Numbered from the stretch's first letter, positions 22,961-32,234 are shown. The stretch: DNA of 64,000 bases from an uncultured Candidatus Saccharibacteria bacterium (GCA_946404545.1 CAMJDZ010000002.1:1-64000); one strand, 5' to 3'. Made by a program: numbers and translations. Notes: generated by a model from the sequence alone, not told the origin.

Positions 22961-24394
22961 TTAAATCGTTCTGATTTCAATCTTGTTCGTGCCACCTTCT
23001 TCGTCGCGCAAGCCGGAAACCAAGACAACTTTGAGCGTGTCCTGACCTTCCTTGAGCTTGAGGTAACCATTTGCCTTCAAATCCTGAACTGCATCAAATG
23101 CATAGTTCTCGTCGTATTCGCGAATGAACGAAGAGTTTGCATAGGTAAGCGCGAGCTGCCCTGCTACGCGTGGGTCGCTCGTGATCGAAACGATCGGCAT
23201 ATTTGGACGCTGCGCAGCAATTGCTGCAGCGGTTGCACCAGTCTTCGTCGCAACTGCGATTACGTCGGCATCGATTTTCTCTGCCATCTCTACGGTTGCA
23301 AGAGAGATTGCGTCATAGTTCTTATAGTTCCCTGTTGGCAAAGAATCAGCTGGAACAATACGCGTATGATCCTGCGTATAAAGAATCACCTTCTTCATCG
23401 CCTTAATCGTCTCAATTGGATATTTACCGTTTGCCGTCTCGTCGGAAAGCATCACAGCATCAGCGCCAAGAATCACGGCCGTAGCCACATCGGAAACTTC
23501 CGCGCGAGTTGGCTCTGGATTCTCGACCATACTTGCCATCATCTGAGTTGCAACAATACAAAGCTTGGAATGCTGGCGGCAAAGCGCAATCAATCTACGC
23601 TGAACGATTGGCACAACTTCCGCACCGGCCTCAATCGCCATATCGCCACGCGCAATCATAATGCCATCAGTTGCCTTGACGATGTCTTCCATCTTTTCAA
23701 AGCTTTCGATTGCCTTCTTCGTCTCAATCTTTGCAATAATCTTTGCGGTCGAACCGTGCGAAACGAGAATCTGGCGAAGCTTGTCGATATCTTCTGCGCT
23801 CTGAATGAAGCTCATTGCAACATAGTCGAAATCGCGACCTGCACCAAACTCGATATCAGCCAAATCCTTGTCGGTGATAATATCGCCACCGAGGTCAGTA
23901 TCTGGGAGATTAATACCCTTGCGGCTCATAATGTAACCGTCGTTCTGAACCTCGACCTTAATTGCGGTAGACGAAGTAATGTCCTTCACAACCGTACGAA
24001 TCTTGCCGTCGAAAAGGAAGATTGGTTCGCCAACCTTCACCTTCTGTGCGAGGTTGTACTGCACTGGCAAATTATGACTACCGTCATGCTCTTTAATTGC
24101 ATAATCGAGAACGAGCTCATCGCCCGCCTTCAAATCGAGATGGTTGTCCTTGAGCTCGCCGAGACGAATCTTTGGACCCTGCAAATCCTGCAAAATCGCG
24201 ACGGATTTGCCACGTTCTGCAGCATACTTGCGAATCATGCGAATCTGTTCGTCGCGCTCTTCGTAACTACCATGGCTAAAGTTCAAACGGAAACCATTTA
24301 CGCCCGCATAAACCATATCTTTAATCTTATCTTCAGTAAACACTGAAGGCCCAACTGTTGCTAAAATTTTTGTTCTCTTGAAAAGTTTACTCAT
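22961..24394 (-). CDS. pyk: Pyruvate kinase
   Basis: 477 aa. It makes pyruvate + ATP from phosphoenolpyruvate. Seen: TKILATVGPSV, GFRLNFSHGSYE, LQDLQGPKIRLGE, the signature IIAKIETKKAIESFE, MIARGDMAIE and SDETANGKYP. The start is the ATG giving MSKLFKRTK; longer readings would enter the promoter. TATGCTAAAAT on the minus strand ends 7 nt before it, so it is leaderless and probably drives pyk-pgk-ftsQ-like as one operon. Confidence 0.96.
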   Translation of the reverse strand: MSKLFKRTKILATVGPSVFTEDKIKDMVYAGVNGFRLNFSHGSYEERDEQIRMIRKYAAERGKSVAILQDLQGPKIRLGELKDNHLDLKAGDELVLDYAIKEHDGSHNLPVQYNLAQKVKVGEPIFLFDGKIRTVVKDITSSTAIKVEVQNDGYIMSRKGINLPDTDLGGDIITDKDLADIEFGAGRDFDYVAMSFIQSAEDIDKLRQILVSHGSTAKIIAKIETKKAIESFEKMEDIVKATDGIMIARGDMAIEAGAEVVPIVQRRLIALCRQHSKLCIVATQMMASMVENPEPTRAEVSDVATAVILGADAVMLSDETANGKYPIETIKAMKKVILYTQDHTRIVPADSLPTGNYKNYDAISLATVEMAEKIDADVIAVATKTGATAAAIAAQRPNMPIVSITSDPRVAGQLALTYANSSFIREYDENYAFDAVQDLKANGYLKLKEGQDTLKVVLVSGLRDEEGGTNKIEIRTI

Positions 24395-24465
24395 ATCTAT
24401 AATTTTAGCATAAACAGAACAAAAAGAGCACCCCGGAATCGGAGATGCTCTTCGAAAGACAAACT

Positions 24466-24541
24466 TGGTGATCACGGTGGGAATCGAACCCACGATTGCC
24501 AGGATGAAAACCTGGAGTCCTAACCACTAGACGACGTGACC
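24466..24541 (-). tRNA. tRNA-Glu(TTC)
   Basis: 76 nt including encoded CCA. Acceptor GGTCACG/CGTGATC, anticodon stem CCAGG/CCTGG around TTTTCAT, T-arm GGTTCGATTCC. Confidence 0.95.
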
Positions 24542-24829
24542 AGTAAGACTATTTTAACGTAAAAAGCAGAATAAATCAAGCGTCCGCTTCCCGGCTGCTA
24601 CTAACAGAGAGTTTTTCGTGCTTATGCTTCCCTTTCCGAGCGGCCTTGCTACAATTCCAGCATACTTTCGCGCCCCGAGCGCAAAGTCGCACATTAACGC
24701 CTTCGTGGCGCCAAACTCAGAATCATTTGTTCTTCGTCAGATAAGTATAAAATGCAAGCTTTTCTTTTTAGGATTTTCTTTTGGAGTACTCAAAAAACAA
24801 ACACTTCACGCGCCACGAAGCTCCTAGAA
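24542..24829. other. Spacer with no convincing gene
   Basis: 288 bp between tRNA-Glu and the end of murG. A plus-strand TTGCTACAAT-like box occurs near 24652 and TTATGCTTCC near 24620, but no terminator pairs with them, and the one 69-codon frame has no ribosome site or recognisable protein. Confidence 0.4.
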
Positions 24830-26008
24830 TTAGTCCTGATTTTTTGCAACTGAAATAATGGTATTTGCGAGGTTTTCCGCCGCATTGTCTTTGACGAAAG
24901 CACGCAAATTCTTTGACATTTCTTCACGCTTCGCTTCATTCTTCATGAGCTTGCGAATCGCTTCAAGCAAGATTTCTGGCTTCTCATGCATTTCGCTATC
25001 TTCAACTACGACAACAGCATTTGCTTTTTCGTAGGCCTTCGCGTTTTTCACCTGATGATAGCCCGGCAACTTGGCATTCGGGACCATAATGACCGCCTTG
25101 GCCATGCTGGATAATTCCGTCATCGTGGATGCTCCTGCGCGGCTCACAACAACATCAGCCGCACCGAAGAGCTTGAACATTTCACTCGAGAACTTTACCA
25201 TGCGGAAATTCGTCTTAAGCTCGCCGTCTTCCCAGACCTCATAATCCTTGAGATTCATCATTTCTGGATAACGTTCACGGCCCGCTACGAGCATCACGCT
25301 CGTAAACTTCAAAAGCGATGGCAAAATGTCGCGAATTGCGTAGTTGATATTCTGCGCACCAAGGCTGCCGCCCGTCACAACGAGCAGCGGCTTGTCGTTC
25401 GCAAAACCAAGCTCTTTCTTGAGGCTACGCTGCTTTGCGGCCGTTACTGGCTGGAATTCGTCGTTAATCGGAATACCAGTCCACTCTGCGCGATCGGCAG
25501 GATAGGAATAATATTCAAGCGGCATACCAGTCGCAATTTTTGTTGCACGTTTTGCGAGTAAACGGTTCGTCAAACCCGGTGCCGCATCGCTATCGTGAAT
25601 CACGTACGGAATGCGCAAAATCTTCGCCGCCGTACCAACCGGCAAACAAACGAAGCCGCCCTTAAAGAAGATTACGTCCGGACGATTCTTAATTAAACGG
25701 AAGAATGACTGGAAGAAGCCAATGATGTTCTTAAAGAAGTCACGAATGTTCTTCAAGACCACATCAAAATGCTGCAAGTACATAAAGAATGTAAAGTTCG
25801 TGTAGCGGCGCAACTTCCCTGCTACAACCTTACGAATACGCAAATCCATCCCGTTCTCAACGGTGATTTTGCGTGCGTTTTTGAAATATTTTTTATCAGT
25901 CCAAAATTCAATTTTCGCGCGTGGACGAACTTTCCAAATCTCACGAACTACGGCGACTACCGGCGTCACGTGTCCGCCGCTGCCCCCACCTACTACTAGA
26001 ATCTTCAT
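24830..26008 (-). CDS. murG: MurG, lipid II-forming GlcNAc transferase
   Basis: 392 aa. It adds GlcNAc to lipid I to make lipid II at the inner membrane face. Signatures: MKILVVGGGSGGHVTPV, VIHDSDAAPGLTNRLLAKRA, VVTGGSLGAQNINYAI, VSRAGASTMTELSS. Its start lies 68 nt inside the 3' end of ftsW, an unusually long overlap for this cluster, but the canonical N-terminus leaves no later alternative. Confidence 0.95.
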   Translation of the reverse strand: MKILVVGGGSGGHVTPVVAVVREIWKVRPRAKIEFWTDKKYFKNARKITVENGMDLRIRKVVAGKLRRYTNFTFFMYLQHFDVVLKNIRDFFKNIIGFFQSFFRLIKNRPDVIFFKGGFVCLPVGTAAKILRIPYVIHDSDAAPGLTNRLLAKRATKIATGMPLEYYSYPADRAEWTGIPINDEFQPVTAAKQRSLKKELGFANDKPLLVVTGGSLGAQNINYAIRDILPSLLKFTSVMLVAGRERYPEMMNLKDYEVWEDGELKTNFRMVKFSSEMFKLFGAADVVVSRAGASTMTELSSMAKAVIMVPNAKLPGYHQVKNAKAYEKANAVVVVEDSEMHEKPEILLEAIRKLMKNEAKREEMSKNLRAFVKDNAAENLANTIISVAKNQD

Positions 26009-27140
26009 TTATCTTTGTCCTTTTTGTCCATCCGGATATTTGTATCACTATACCGACCGCGAATGCCGCAAAGAGCATACTCGTGCCGCCATAGCTCAAA
26101 AATGGCAAGGTAATTCCCTTCATTGGAATAATACCTGTCATACCACCTACGTTTATTATAACATGGCTCAAAATCCACGCAAAAACCCCGACCGACGCCA
26201 TGCTCTGCGCCTCGTCTTCTGTATGCTCCGCAACAAGCAGAGTGCGCCACAATAGCACCGCGTACGTAACGATTACAAGCCCGGCGCCCATGAAGCCCCA
26301 GACCTCGCCAATAATTGAGAAGATCGAGTCCGTCATGGATTCTGGCAGATAGCCCGACGACTGCACGCTATTCCCTAGCCCAACGCCAAGCAGACCGCCT
26401 GTACCAAACGACATCAAAGAGCTTTCCTTGTGGTAAGTATTGCCAGAACCTTCCCAACCCAAAATACGGTTAATGCGGTGTTGCTGAGTCAAAATTAAAA
26501 TCACTGCCGCCACCGCCAAAACACCGATCGCGAGAAGGATTTGCTGAATCTTTACCCTGCCCGCAAATAGCATAGCGAGCATCATCGTCGAAATCACGAT
26601 CGTGCTACCGAAGTCTTTTTGCCACCAACCAACAAAGATTGCCGTCACGAGGAACATCGTAGCGTATGGTACCCAGAACTGCGCCGTCTCAAGCTTCCCT
26701 GATTCGCGACGCGACTTAATCAATTTTGCCGAATAAAGTAGCACCCCAATCTTGAGCACCTCTACCGGCGCAAAACCCATACTAATAACCGGGATATAGA
26801 ATGCGCGACAGGCACCCAAATCGCAAGTCACAAAGCTCGCGTTGAGCTTCGCGAAAATCGTCACACAAGCGCAAAGAACCGCACCGGTCCAAAAGATATG
26901 CTTTGCATGCTTATCAAGCCACTTATACGGGATTTTAGACGCAATAAACATCGCAATTAGCGACATGATAACCACGGCGCCATAGCGCAAAATGTAATAC
27001 CCTTCGCTAAAATGCTTGCCCGTAGCCGCGTTCTGAGCCTGCGCTACGCGTCCGCCAATCGAGTAGATGATAATCGTACCGATTAGCATCAAAATAATCG
27101 TAGCGAGCGCGATAATCCTGTCTGCTTTATGTTTTCGCAT
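25941..27140 (-). CDS. ftsW: FtsW-type SEDS peptidoglycan polymerase
   Basis: 399 aa, about ten TM segments. It polymerises lipid II at the septum with a class B PBP. SEDS landmarks: KDFGSTIVIST, the ESSLMSFGTGGLLGVGLGNSVQ loop, and KGITLPFLSYGGTSML near the C-terminus. A hydrophilic ~25-residue tail overlaps murG. The ATG overlaps the mraY stop (TAATG). Confidence 0.94.
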   Translation of the reverse strand: MRKHKADRIIALATIILMLIGTIIIYSIGGRVAQAQNAATGKHFSEGYYILRYGAVVIMSLIAMFIASKIPYKWLDKHAKHIFWTGAVLCACVTIFAKLNASFVTCDLGACRAFYIPVISMGFAPVEVLKIGVLLYSAKLIKSRRESGKLETAQFWVPYATMFLVTAIFVGWWQKDFGSTIVISTMMLAMLFAGRVKIQQILLAIGVLAVAAVILILTQQHRINRILGWEGSGNTYHKESSLMSFGTGGLLGVGLGNSVQSSGYLPESMTDSIFSIIGEVWGFMGAGLVIVTYAVLLWRTLLVAEHTEDEAQSMASVGVFAWILSHVIINVGGMTGIIPMKGITLPFLSYGGTSMLFAAFAVGIVIQISGWTKRTKINEDSSSRWGQRRTRDAGSRRSS

Positions 27141-28174
27141 TAGCTAATAAGACCCCCACCCATTGCCAAGAAGATACCGAGCATCGCAGCGACGCCACCA
27201 ATAATCCAGAAACGCATTACCACCTTGCTCTCTTCCCAGCCCTTCGCCTGCAAATGATGATGAATCGGCGCCGAGATAAAAATCTTGCGATGGAATAATT
27301 TCTTCGAAATAATCTGAATCAACGAGCTACCAGCCTCAATCACGAAAAGGATACCGATAATTGGCAGCAAGAAGAAAGCGTTCGTCATCATGGCGACCAC
27401 GCCGAGACCCGCCCCCAGCGCAAACGATCCCGTGTCGCCCATCATAAAGCGCGCTGGGAAAACGTTAAACCAAATGTAAGACAACAAAGCACCCATTACG
27501 ACGAAGCAGAAGCCCGCTAGATACCATTGTTCCTGCAAAAGCGCAATCACACCATACGAGCCATACGCAAGCATTGCAAGGCCGCCTGCGAGGCCGTCAA
27601 GGCCATCAGAAATATTCACTGCATTACCAGTTGCTACAACCGAGAACGCAAAGACTGCAATCATTGCCGGGACACCAATATTAAACTTCCCCATGAATGG
27701 TACTTCAATGCTCGTCCAACCAAGCTTTACCGCAAAGAACCAACCGAGGAAAACGCCAAGCGCAGTAATCATCAAAAACTTCACTGGCGCGCGCAAACCA
27801 GCAGCCGCGTTTTTGCCAAAGAGGTTGATAATATCGTCAATCAAACCGATGAGGCCGCCACCGACAAAAGCCGCAAGCGGCAACCAAGTCTGGCCACGAT
27901 TAAGACAGTTACAGACAATCACTACGACCGGCACCGTAATCAACATGATGAGGCCTGCCATCGTTGGGAAATGACGCTTAATCTTCGCAGCGTGAAGCTT
28001 GTTCATGACCTTCAATTCGTTGCCAGAAACATCAACCGTCTTCTGACGCTTCCACCACTTGTGTTTATAGGCAATATTCGTGTAAATCGGCGTCAAAAAC
28101 ATTGCGAGCAAAAACGCGCCAAGCGACAATACGAGCTCGTAGCCAATGTTAGAATTTATATCATTCAAAAGCAT
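27140..28174 (-). CDS. mraY: MraY, phospho-MurNAc-pentapeptide transferase
   Basis: 344 aa, about ten TM segments. It transfers phospho-MurNAc-pentapeptide to undecaprenyl phosphate to give lipid I. Seen: KRHFPTMAGLIML (usual GTPTMGG), GLIDDIINL acidic motif, NAVNISDGLDGLAGG, MGDTGSFALGAGLG, and APIHHHLQAKGWEESKV. AAAGGAAAA precedes the ATG; it begins 13 bp after ftsI. Confidence 0.95.
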   Translation of the reverse strand: MLLNDINSNIGYELVLSLGAFLLAMFLTPIYTNIAYKHKWWKRQKTVDVSGNELKVMNKLHAAKIKRHFPTMAGLIMLITVPVVVIVCNCLNRGQTWLPLAAFVGGGLIGLIDDIINLFGKNAAAGLRAPVKFLMITALGVFLGWFFAVKLGWTSIEVPFMGKFNIGVPAMIAVFAFSVVATGNAVNISDGLDGLAGGLAMLAYGSYGVIALLQEQWYLAGFCFVVMGALLSYIWFNVFPARFMMGDTGSFALGAGLGVVAMMTNAFFLLPIIGILFVIEAGSSLIQIISKKLFHRKIFISAPIHHHLQAKGWEESKVVMRFWIIGGVAAMLGIFLAMGGGLIS

Positions 28175-28186
28175 GCATTTTCCTTT

Positions 28187-29962
28187 CTATTTTGACGGTT
28201 CAATCCTTAAATATTGCAACATATAATTACTGATTTCCGTAAACACTGGGATTGCGTCTAACGAACCCCACAATAATATATTACCATCTAATCTAATCAT
28301 TACGACATACTGCGGCATTGCGCCATCTTTGCCCGCCCCACCATAACCAAGTGCGCCCGCCACGGTCTTTGATGAGGTATATCGGCCATTTTTATCAAGC
28401 GTCTCTGCTGTACCAGTCTTCACGCCCACCCGATAGCCCTTCAAATCGTTCGCACCACCGTTTACGCTGCGCACTTCCTCGAGCATCTTACGCATCTCCT
28501 TGCTCGTCCCCTCACTCACACTGCGACGCACGGCTGGCTGCTGCTGTGCTGGCACTAATTTGCCGTTTTCATAAGTACCCGCAATAATCGTCGGCTGATA
28601 ATACAGGCCGCCGTTAATAATCGACGAGAACGCCGAAGCCACCTGCAACATCGTAAGGTTCATACCCTGACCAAAGGTCATGTTTGCATAGCGCACCGCG
28701 TTGCCTTCCTGCTCTTCTGGACTAACAATGCGTCCCGCTGCCTCGTAAATCTCGATGCCCGTCTTGCGGCCAAGTCCAAAGTTATCTGTCAAATAATTGT
28801 AAAGCGTCGTCCGTGCGCCCTTCGTAATATTCGTACCGTCGCCCATCTTACGCAACACCTCAATACTACCGGTATTGAGCGAGTAGTCTAGTGCCTTGCG
28901 GAACGTAATAACGCCATTGCGCGTCGCCGTGCCGTACGCGTTGTTCATCACGCGGTCGCCAACCACAGTTTTGCCAGTGTTATTGTAAGTATCGTCTGGG
29001 TTTAATTTGCCCTCGTTGAGCGCCGCCGCGTAAGTAAATGGCTTACAGACCGAAGCTGGCTCATATGGCGTCTCCGCCACGCGGTTCACGTAAACATTCG
29101 GATCAGATTCAACCCAATATTTCTCTGGATCATAATTCGGATAATTCGCCATCGCCATAATGCGGCCAGTATTCGGGTCCATCACCATCGCGCTTGCCGC
29201 CGCGATACCGCCATTCTTTTTCTTCACGGTGCTTTCAAGTACCTTCTCGACTTTGCGCTGAACGTTCGCATCAACCGTCAACACGATGTTCTCGCCGTCC
29301 TCAGCCGGAATCTCGATATTATCATCGCCAACCGTAATTGGAATTTCGTTCACGTCCGTCACAGTCTTGAGCATGCCGTCTTTACCGGTCAAACGATAAT
29401 TTAATGCGCCTTCGACACCCGAGCCGACGCCTTCCGCATTAATGAAACCGAGTAACTGCGCGCCGTTGCGCCCCTCTGGATAAACACGACGCGAGGTCTC
29501 CTTGCGACCAACGCCACGCAAATTCATTTCCTTAATCTTCACGGTCGTATTGTAATCAACTTGCTTGGCGATTTCGTAATACATGTTCTCTTTGTTTTCC
29601 CAGACCTTGTCCCACTTCGCAATAATCTTATCGCCCAAGGCCTCCGTAAGCTTTTCCTGAACTTCTTCCTTCTTCAAAACACCATTCGAACCGCCGTTCT
29701 TAATGATGTAATACGGATCCACGAAAATCGTCCAGGTGCGCTCGTTCATAATTGCCGGCACGACCTCTTCTTCGCCGTCCATGAAATAAACCTGGCCGCG
29801 CTTCGCGAGCAACTCATACTGGCGAATTCGCATCGCGTTCGCTTCTTTCACATAGTATTGGTGCTGAATAATCTGCAAAAAGAAAAGCCGCGATAAAAAT
29901 ACGCAGGCTACCGCAAGGAGTCCAAGCTTCAGCCAAAAATACCGCCATTCGCGACTAGTCAT
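28187..29962 (-). CDS. ftsI: Class B penicillin-binding protein (FtsI-like)
   Basis: 591 aa. Septal transpeptidase. N-terminal TM (about 12-30), PBP dimerisation domain, then transpeptidase motifs: S304-V-C-K307 in EPASVCKPF, SLN in YSLNTGS, and KTG in VGVKTGTAE. A C-terminal PASTA repeat is absent. TAAAAT ends 6 nt before the ATG on the minus strand, so this gene has its own leaderless start within the division cluster. Confidence 0.93.
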   Translation of the reverse strand: MTSREWRYFWLKLGLLAVACVFLSRLFFLQIIQHQYYVKEANAMRIRQYELLAKRGQVYFMDGEEEVVPAIMNERTWTIFVDPYYIIKNGGSNGVLKKEEVQEKLTEALGDKIIAKWDKVWENKENMYYEIAKQVDYNTTVKIKEMNLRGVGRKETSRRVYPEGRNGAQLLGFINAEGVGSGVEGALNYRLTGKDGMLKTVTDVNEIPITVGDDNIEIPAEDGENIVLTVDANVQRKVEKVLESTVKKKNGGIAAASAMVMDPNTGRIMAMANYPNYDPEKYWVESDPNVYVNRVAETPYEPASVCKPFTYAAALNEGKLNPDDTYNNTGKTVVGDRVMNNAYGTATRNGVITFRKALDYSLNTGSIEVLRKMGDGTNITKGARTTLYNYLTDNFGLGRKTGIEIYEAAGRIVSPEEQEGNAVRYANMTFGQGMNLTMLQVASAFSSIINGGLYYQPTIIAGTYENGKLVPAQQQPAVRRSVSEGTSKEMRKMLEEVRSVNGGANDLKGYRVGVKTGTAETLDKNGRYTSSKTVAGALGYGGAGKDGAMPQYVVMIRLDGNILLWGSLDAIPVFTEISNYMLQYLRIEPSK

Positions 29963-30041
29963 ATCTATATTTTATTATACTTACGCTAAAATAGCGAGCC
30001 ACTTGGACTCGCTACCACAAACCTTTTTATAAGCTACCGGA

Positions 30042-30401
30042 CTAATCTTTCACAAATTCGGCATTCGTATTCGCGTCGGTCATCGCCGCGGCGACCGCGT
30101 TTGCGCTGTCGTTCGCTGCTGCTGCGGTAATTTTCGCATTCTCTACCGCTAGCGCATCGCGACGCGCTTCAAGTTCTGCAATTTCACTATTAACGTTCGC
30201 AATATCTGCATCGTATTGCGCAACCTTAGTGCCCTGTGTCAGCGCGAATAACCCGATTGCTACTGCAACCAGGAACAGAATGAAGGCATGCATGAGCGAG
30301 CCAATTTGCAAACTAGCATTATGGCGAACCGCATTGTGGTTTCGCATCCACGCCGCCGATCCGGTGCTCGTCATCCTTCTACTCGTATAAATTGCTGACA
30401 T
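30042..30401 (-). CDS. FtsL-like division protein
   Basis: 119 aa. Short cytoplasmic N-terminus, one TM (~37-54), then a coiled-coil (about 58-95) with regular I/V/L-x-x-E-x-x-x-L/E spacing. This topology plus position between rsmH and ftsI is the hallmark of FtsL; sequence similarity alone would not identify it. AAAAGGAATT stands 14 nt before the ATG. Confidence 0.65.
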   Translation of the reverse strand: MSAIYTSRRMTSTGSAAWMRNHNAVRHNASLQIGSLMHAFILFLVAVAIGLFALTQGTKVAQYDADIANVNSEIAELEARRDALAVENAKITAAAANDSANAVAAAMTDANTNAEFVKD

Positions 30402-30436
30402 TTTTGTTTAATAATTCCTTTTTGTTTTTGTTAGAG

Positions 30437-30600
30437 CTTTGGCGGTGAGCTAGGCGACAAGAGATAAACACCTAGCTCCCTACCAAAGAAGGTCAAAATT
30501 TTTTACACACTCCGAAATACTTCACCTATTCGGTACCCCCGGTCAAAAGGGGCATGTAATAGATTAAGTCTCTAAGACTTTGGGCTATGAGGCCCAAAGC
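30437..30600 (-). other. Structured leader between a 20-codon gene and ftsL
   Basis: Hairpins on the minus strand: CTTTGGGC-ctcata-GCCCAAAG just after the small gene at 30602; CCGAA/TTCGG; and a long CTTTGG..GAGCTAGG/CCTAGCTC..CCAAAG stem (30437-30488) ending about 35 nt before ftsL. No T-tract follows the last stem directly. Possible attenuator or processing signal in the division operon. Confidence 0.5.
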
Positions 30601-30601
30601 C

Positions 30602-30664
30602 TTAGCGGAAATTAACTTTGATCTGCTGTGCGCGAGACCTGTTGGTGACAATGATTTTTGCCAT
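30602..30664 (-). CDS. Predicted 20-aa basic peptide
   Basis: ATG with AAGGAG seven bases upstream opens a 20-codon frame (MAKIIVTNRS...KVNFR) ending TAA, followed at once by a GC-rich hairpin. It lies between rsmH and the FtsL-like gene. The ribosome site, basic character and hairpin suggest a real small protein or leader peptide; no family recognised. Confidence 0.45.
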   Translation of the reverse strand: MAKIIVTNRSRAQQIKVNFR

Positions 30665-30729
30665 TGTTCGCTCCTTGTTTGTTTTTATTTTTACGATGGC
30701 GCCCGGAGCGAGTTTTCGGCGCCAGAAAA

Positions 30730-31605
30730 TTATAGCTTCTCTGCCACCCTCAACTTCGCGCTCCTTGCGCGCGGGTTGTTAACAATTTCATTTACGTCCG
30801 CAATAATTGGCTTCTTCGTTAAAATCGTCAATGTCGACTCGATACCTTTGCTGCTTTCGTCTTTAAAGAAATCTTTGACGAGTCGATCCTCAAGGCTATG
30901 GAAAGAAATAATTGCTACCCTACCCCCTGGGTTTAACAACTTTGGCAACAACGGCAAAGTACGTTCAATAATGCCCAGCTCGTCGTTCACGACGATCCTA
31001 ATGGCCTGGAAAATCTTTGTCGCTGGATGCGTATGCGAATAAGGCGACTTAGACCGAATCAATTCGGCAAGCTCGGTCGTCGTATTAATTGGGCGGTGCA
31101 AGCAAATTTCACGAGCGAGCATCTTGGCTCGTCCGCTTCTTTCCTCTGCATAGCGCTCAAAAATATCCGCTAGTTTCCCTTCGCTCCACTTATTTACTAC
31201 AGTCCATGCGTCCAAATCCTGCTCACCATTCATTCGCATATCTAGGCGAGCCTCTTTTGCAAAGGAAAAACCTCTTTCCGCTATATCCAATTGCGGTGAA
31301 GAAACGCCGAAGTCGGCCAGTATCATATCAAACTTTTTATCACTCTCCACAAGTCGTAGCGCCGTACTATAAAAATCATCATGCATCAATTTCGGCTTCT
31401 CCTCTTGGTACTTCGCCTCTAAGAAATCAATTGCATTTTGATCACGGTCATTCAAAACCGCATCTTTATAATTCCGCGTTACTTCCAAAATTTTATCTGC
31501 GTGCCCACCATAACCTGCTGTTAAATCCAAATAGCTTTCGCCTGCTCTAGGACGCAGCAAATGTAACACATCTGATAACAATACTGGAATATGAACTTCA
31601 TTCAT
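30730..31605 (-). CDS. rsmH: 16S rRNA m4C1402 methyltransferase
   Basis: 291 aa. SAM-dependent methylation of 16S C1402 in the P site. Seen: HIPVLLSDVL, YLDLTAGYGGHADKIL, LADFGVSSPQLD, RGFSF, ATKIFQAIRIVVNDEL and IISFHSLEDRLVKDFF. First gene of the division cluster (no mraZ in front). TATAAT ends 6 nt before the ATG on the minus strand, so it is leaderless. Confidence 0.96.
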   Translation of the reverse strand: MNEVHIPVLLSDVLHLLRPRAGESYLDLTAGYGGHADKILEVTRNYKDAVLNDRDQNAIDFLEAKYQEEKPKLMHDDFYSTALRLVESDKKFDMILADFGVSSPQLDIAERGFSFAKEARLDMRMNGEQDLDAWTVVNKWSEGKLADIFERYAEERSGRAKMLAREICLHRPINTTTELAELIRSKSPYSHTHPATKIFQAIRIVVNDELGIIERTLPLLPKLLNPGGRVAIISFHSLEDRLVKDFFKDESSKGIESTLTILTKKPIIADVNEIVNNPRARSAKLRVAEKL

Positions 31606-32199
31606 TCCTTCATTATATTATGTTCGAGCCCGTTCATCTAGAAATTTCAGGTGTTTGTGTTTTTTGTTGTTTATGTTTTTCCTTAACACATTAAGATCCA
31701 TAACTGTGATGGCGTATAGCCAACATATTGTTACGGTGTTGAGAGACTTAATTTGTGTGAGGTGGAGTTATTTGTTTGGGAGGTGTGTATTTGTGTGTTG
31801 AAAGAGCATACAGTTTCTGTTTCGCGTATCCTAAACGCGCCCAAAACTCCTAGATGGTCGGGTTCGAACGATGTAAATGTACTGCAAAAACAAGCTATTT
31901 ACGCTTCGTTAATTTAATAATCTGGTACTGCGATTGATCCTGCTGTGTAGTTTGATTCATATAGTCAATCGTTGTTGCTTATTTTTGTTTTAGTGGTTTT
32001 TATTTGTGTTTCCACTTGTTCCCAGTTTAAGCAATTTTTCAGAAAATTTCAAGACCCTTTTTTGTTCATTTTTTCACAGATCGGTGGAAAAATGGCGAAA
32101 ATAACAGAGGTAAAACCGAACACAAAAATATTTCGCTTTTGGTTTTTCCACACTTGATTTTTTGTTAATTTTATTGTTCAAAAACCGAACGCGGACACC
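31606..32199. other. AT-rich, gene-free spacer with box clusters
   Basis: No gene seen. Contents: AATTTGTGTGAGGTGG (31750-31765) and AGGTGTGT (31781-31788), both also in the ncRNA before topA; TTTTTCACA (32070-32078), a reversed near-copy (32084-32092) and TTTTCCACA (32144-32152), resembling DnaA boxes; and AAAACCGAACA (32112-32122) plus AAAAACCGAAC (32180-32190), shared with the 21.18 kb spacer. It could be a regulatory or origin-like region. Confidence 0.45.
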
Positions 32200-32228
32200 T
32201 TGACAATCGATGTAGTATATTTTACAAC
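32200..32228 (+). promoter_or_regulatory. Promoter of a candidate small RNA
   Basis: TTGACA-N17-TACAAC on the plus strand, predicted start near 32235. Confidence 0.55.
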
Positions 32229-32234
32229 AACAGC

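Noticed and set aside
23366..24346. 326-codon frame antisense to pyk
   Set aside because: Antisense shadow; pyruvate kinase signatures are on the other strand.
24618..24827. 69-codon frame before murG
   Set aside because: No ribosome site and no recognisable protein; the stretch is more likely noncoding.
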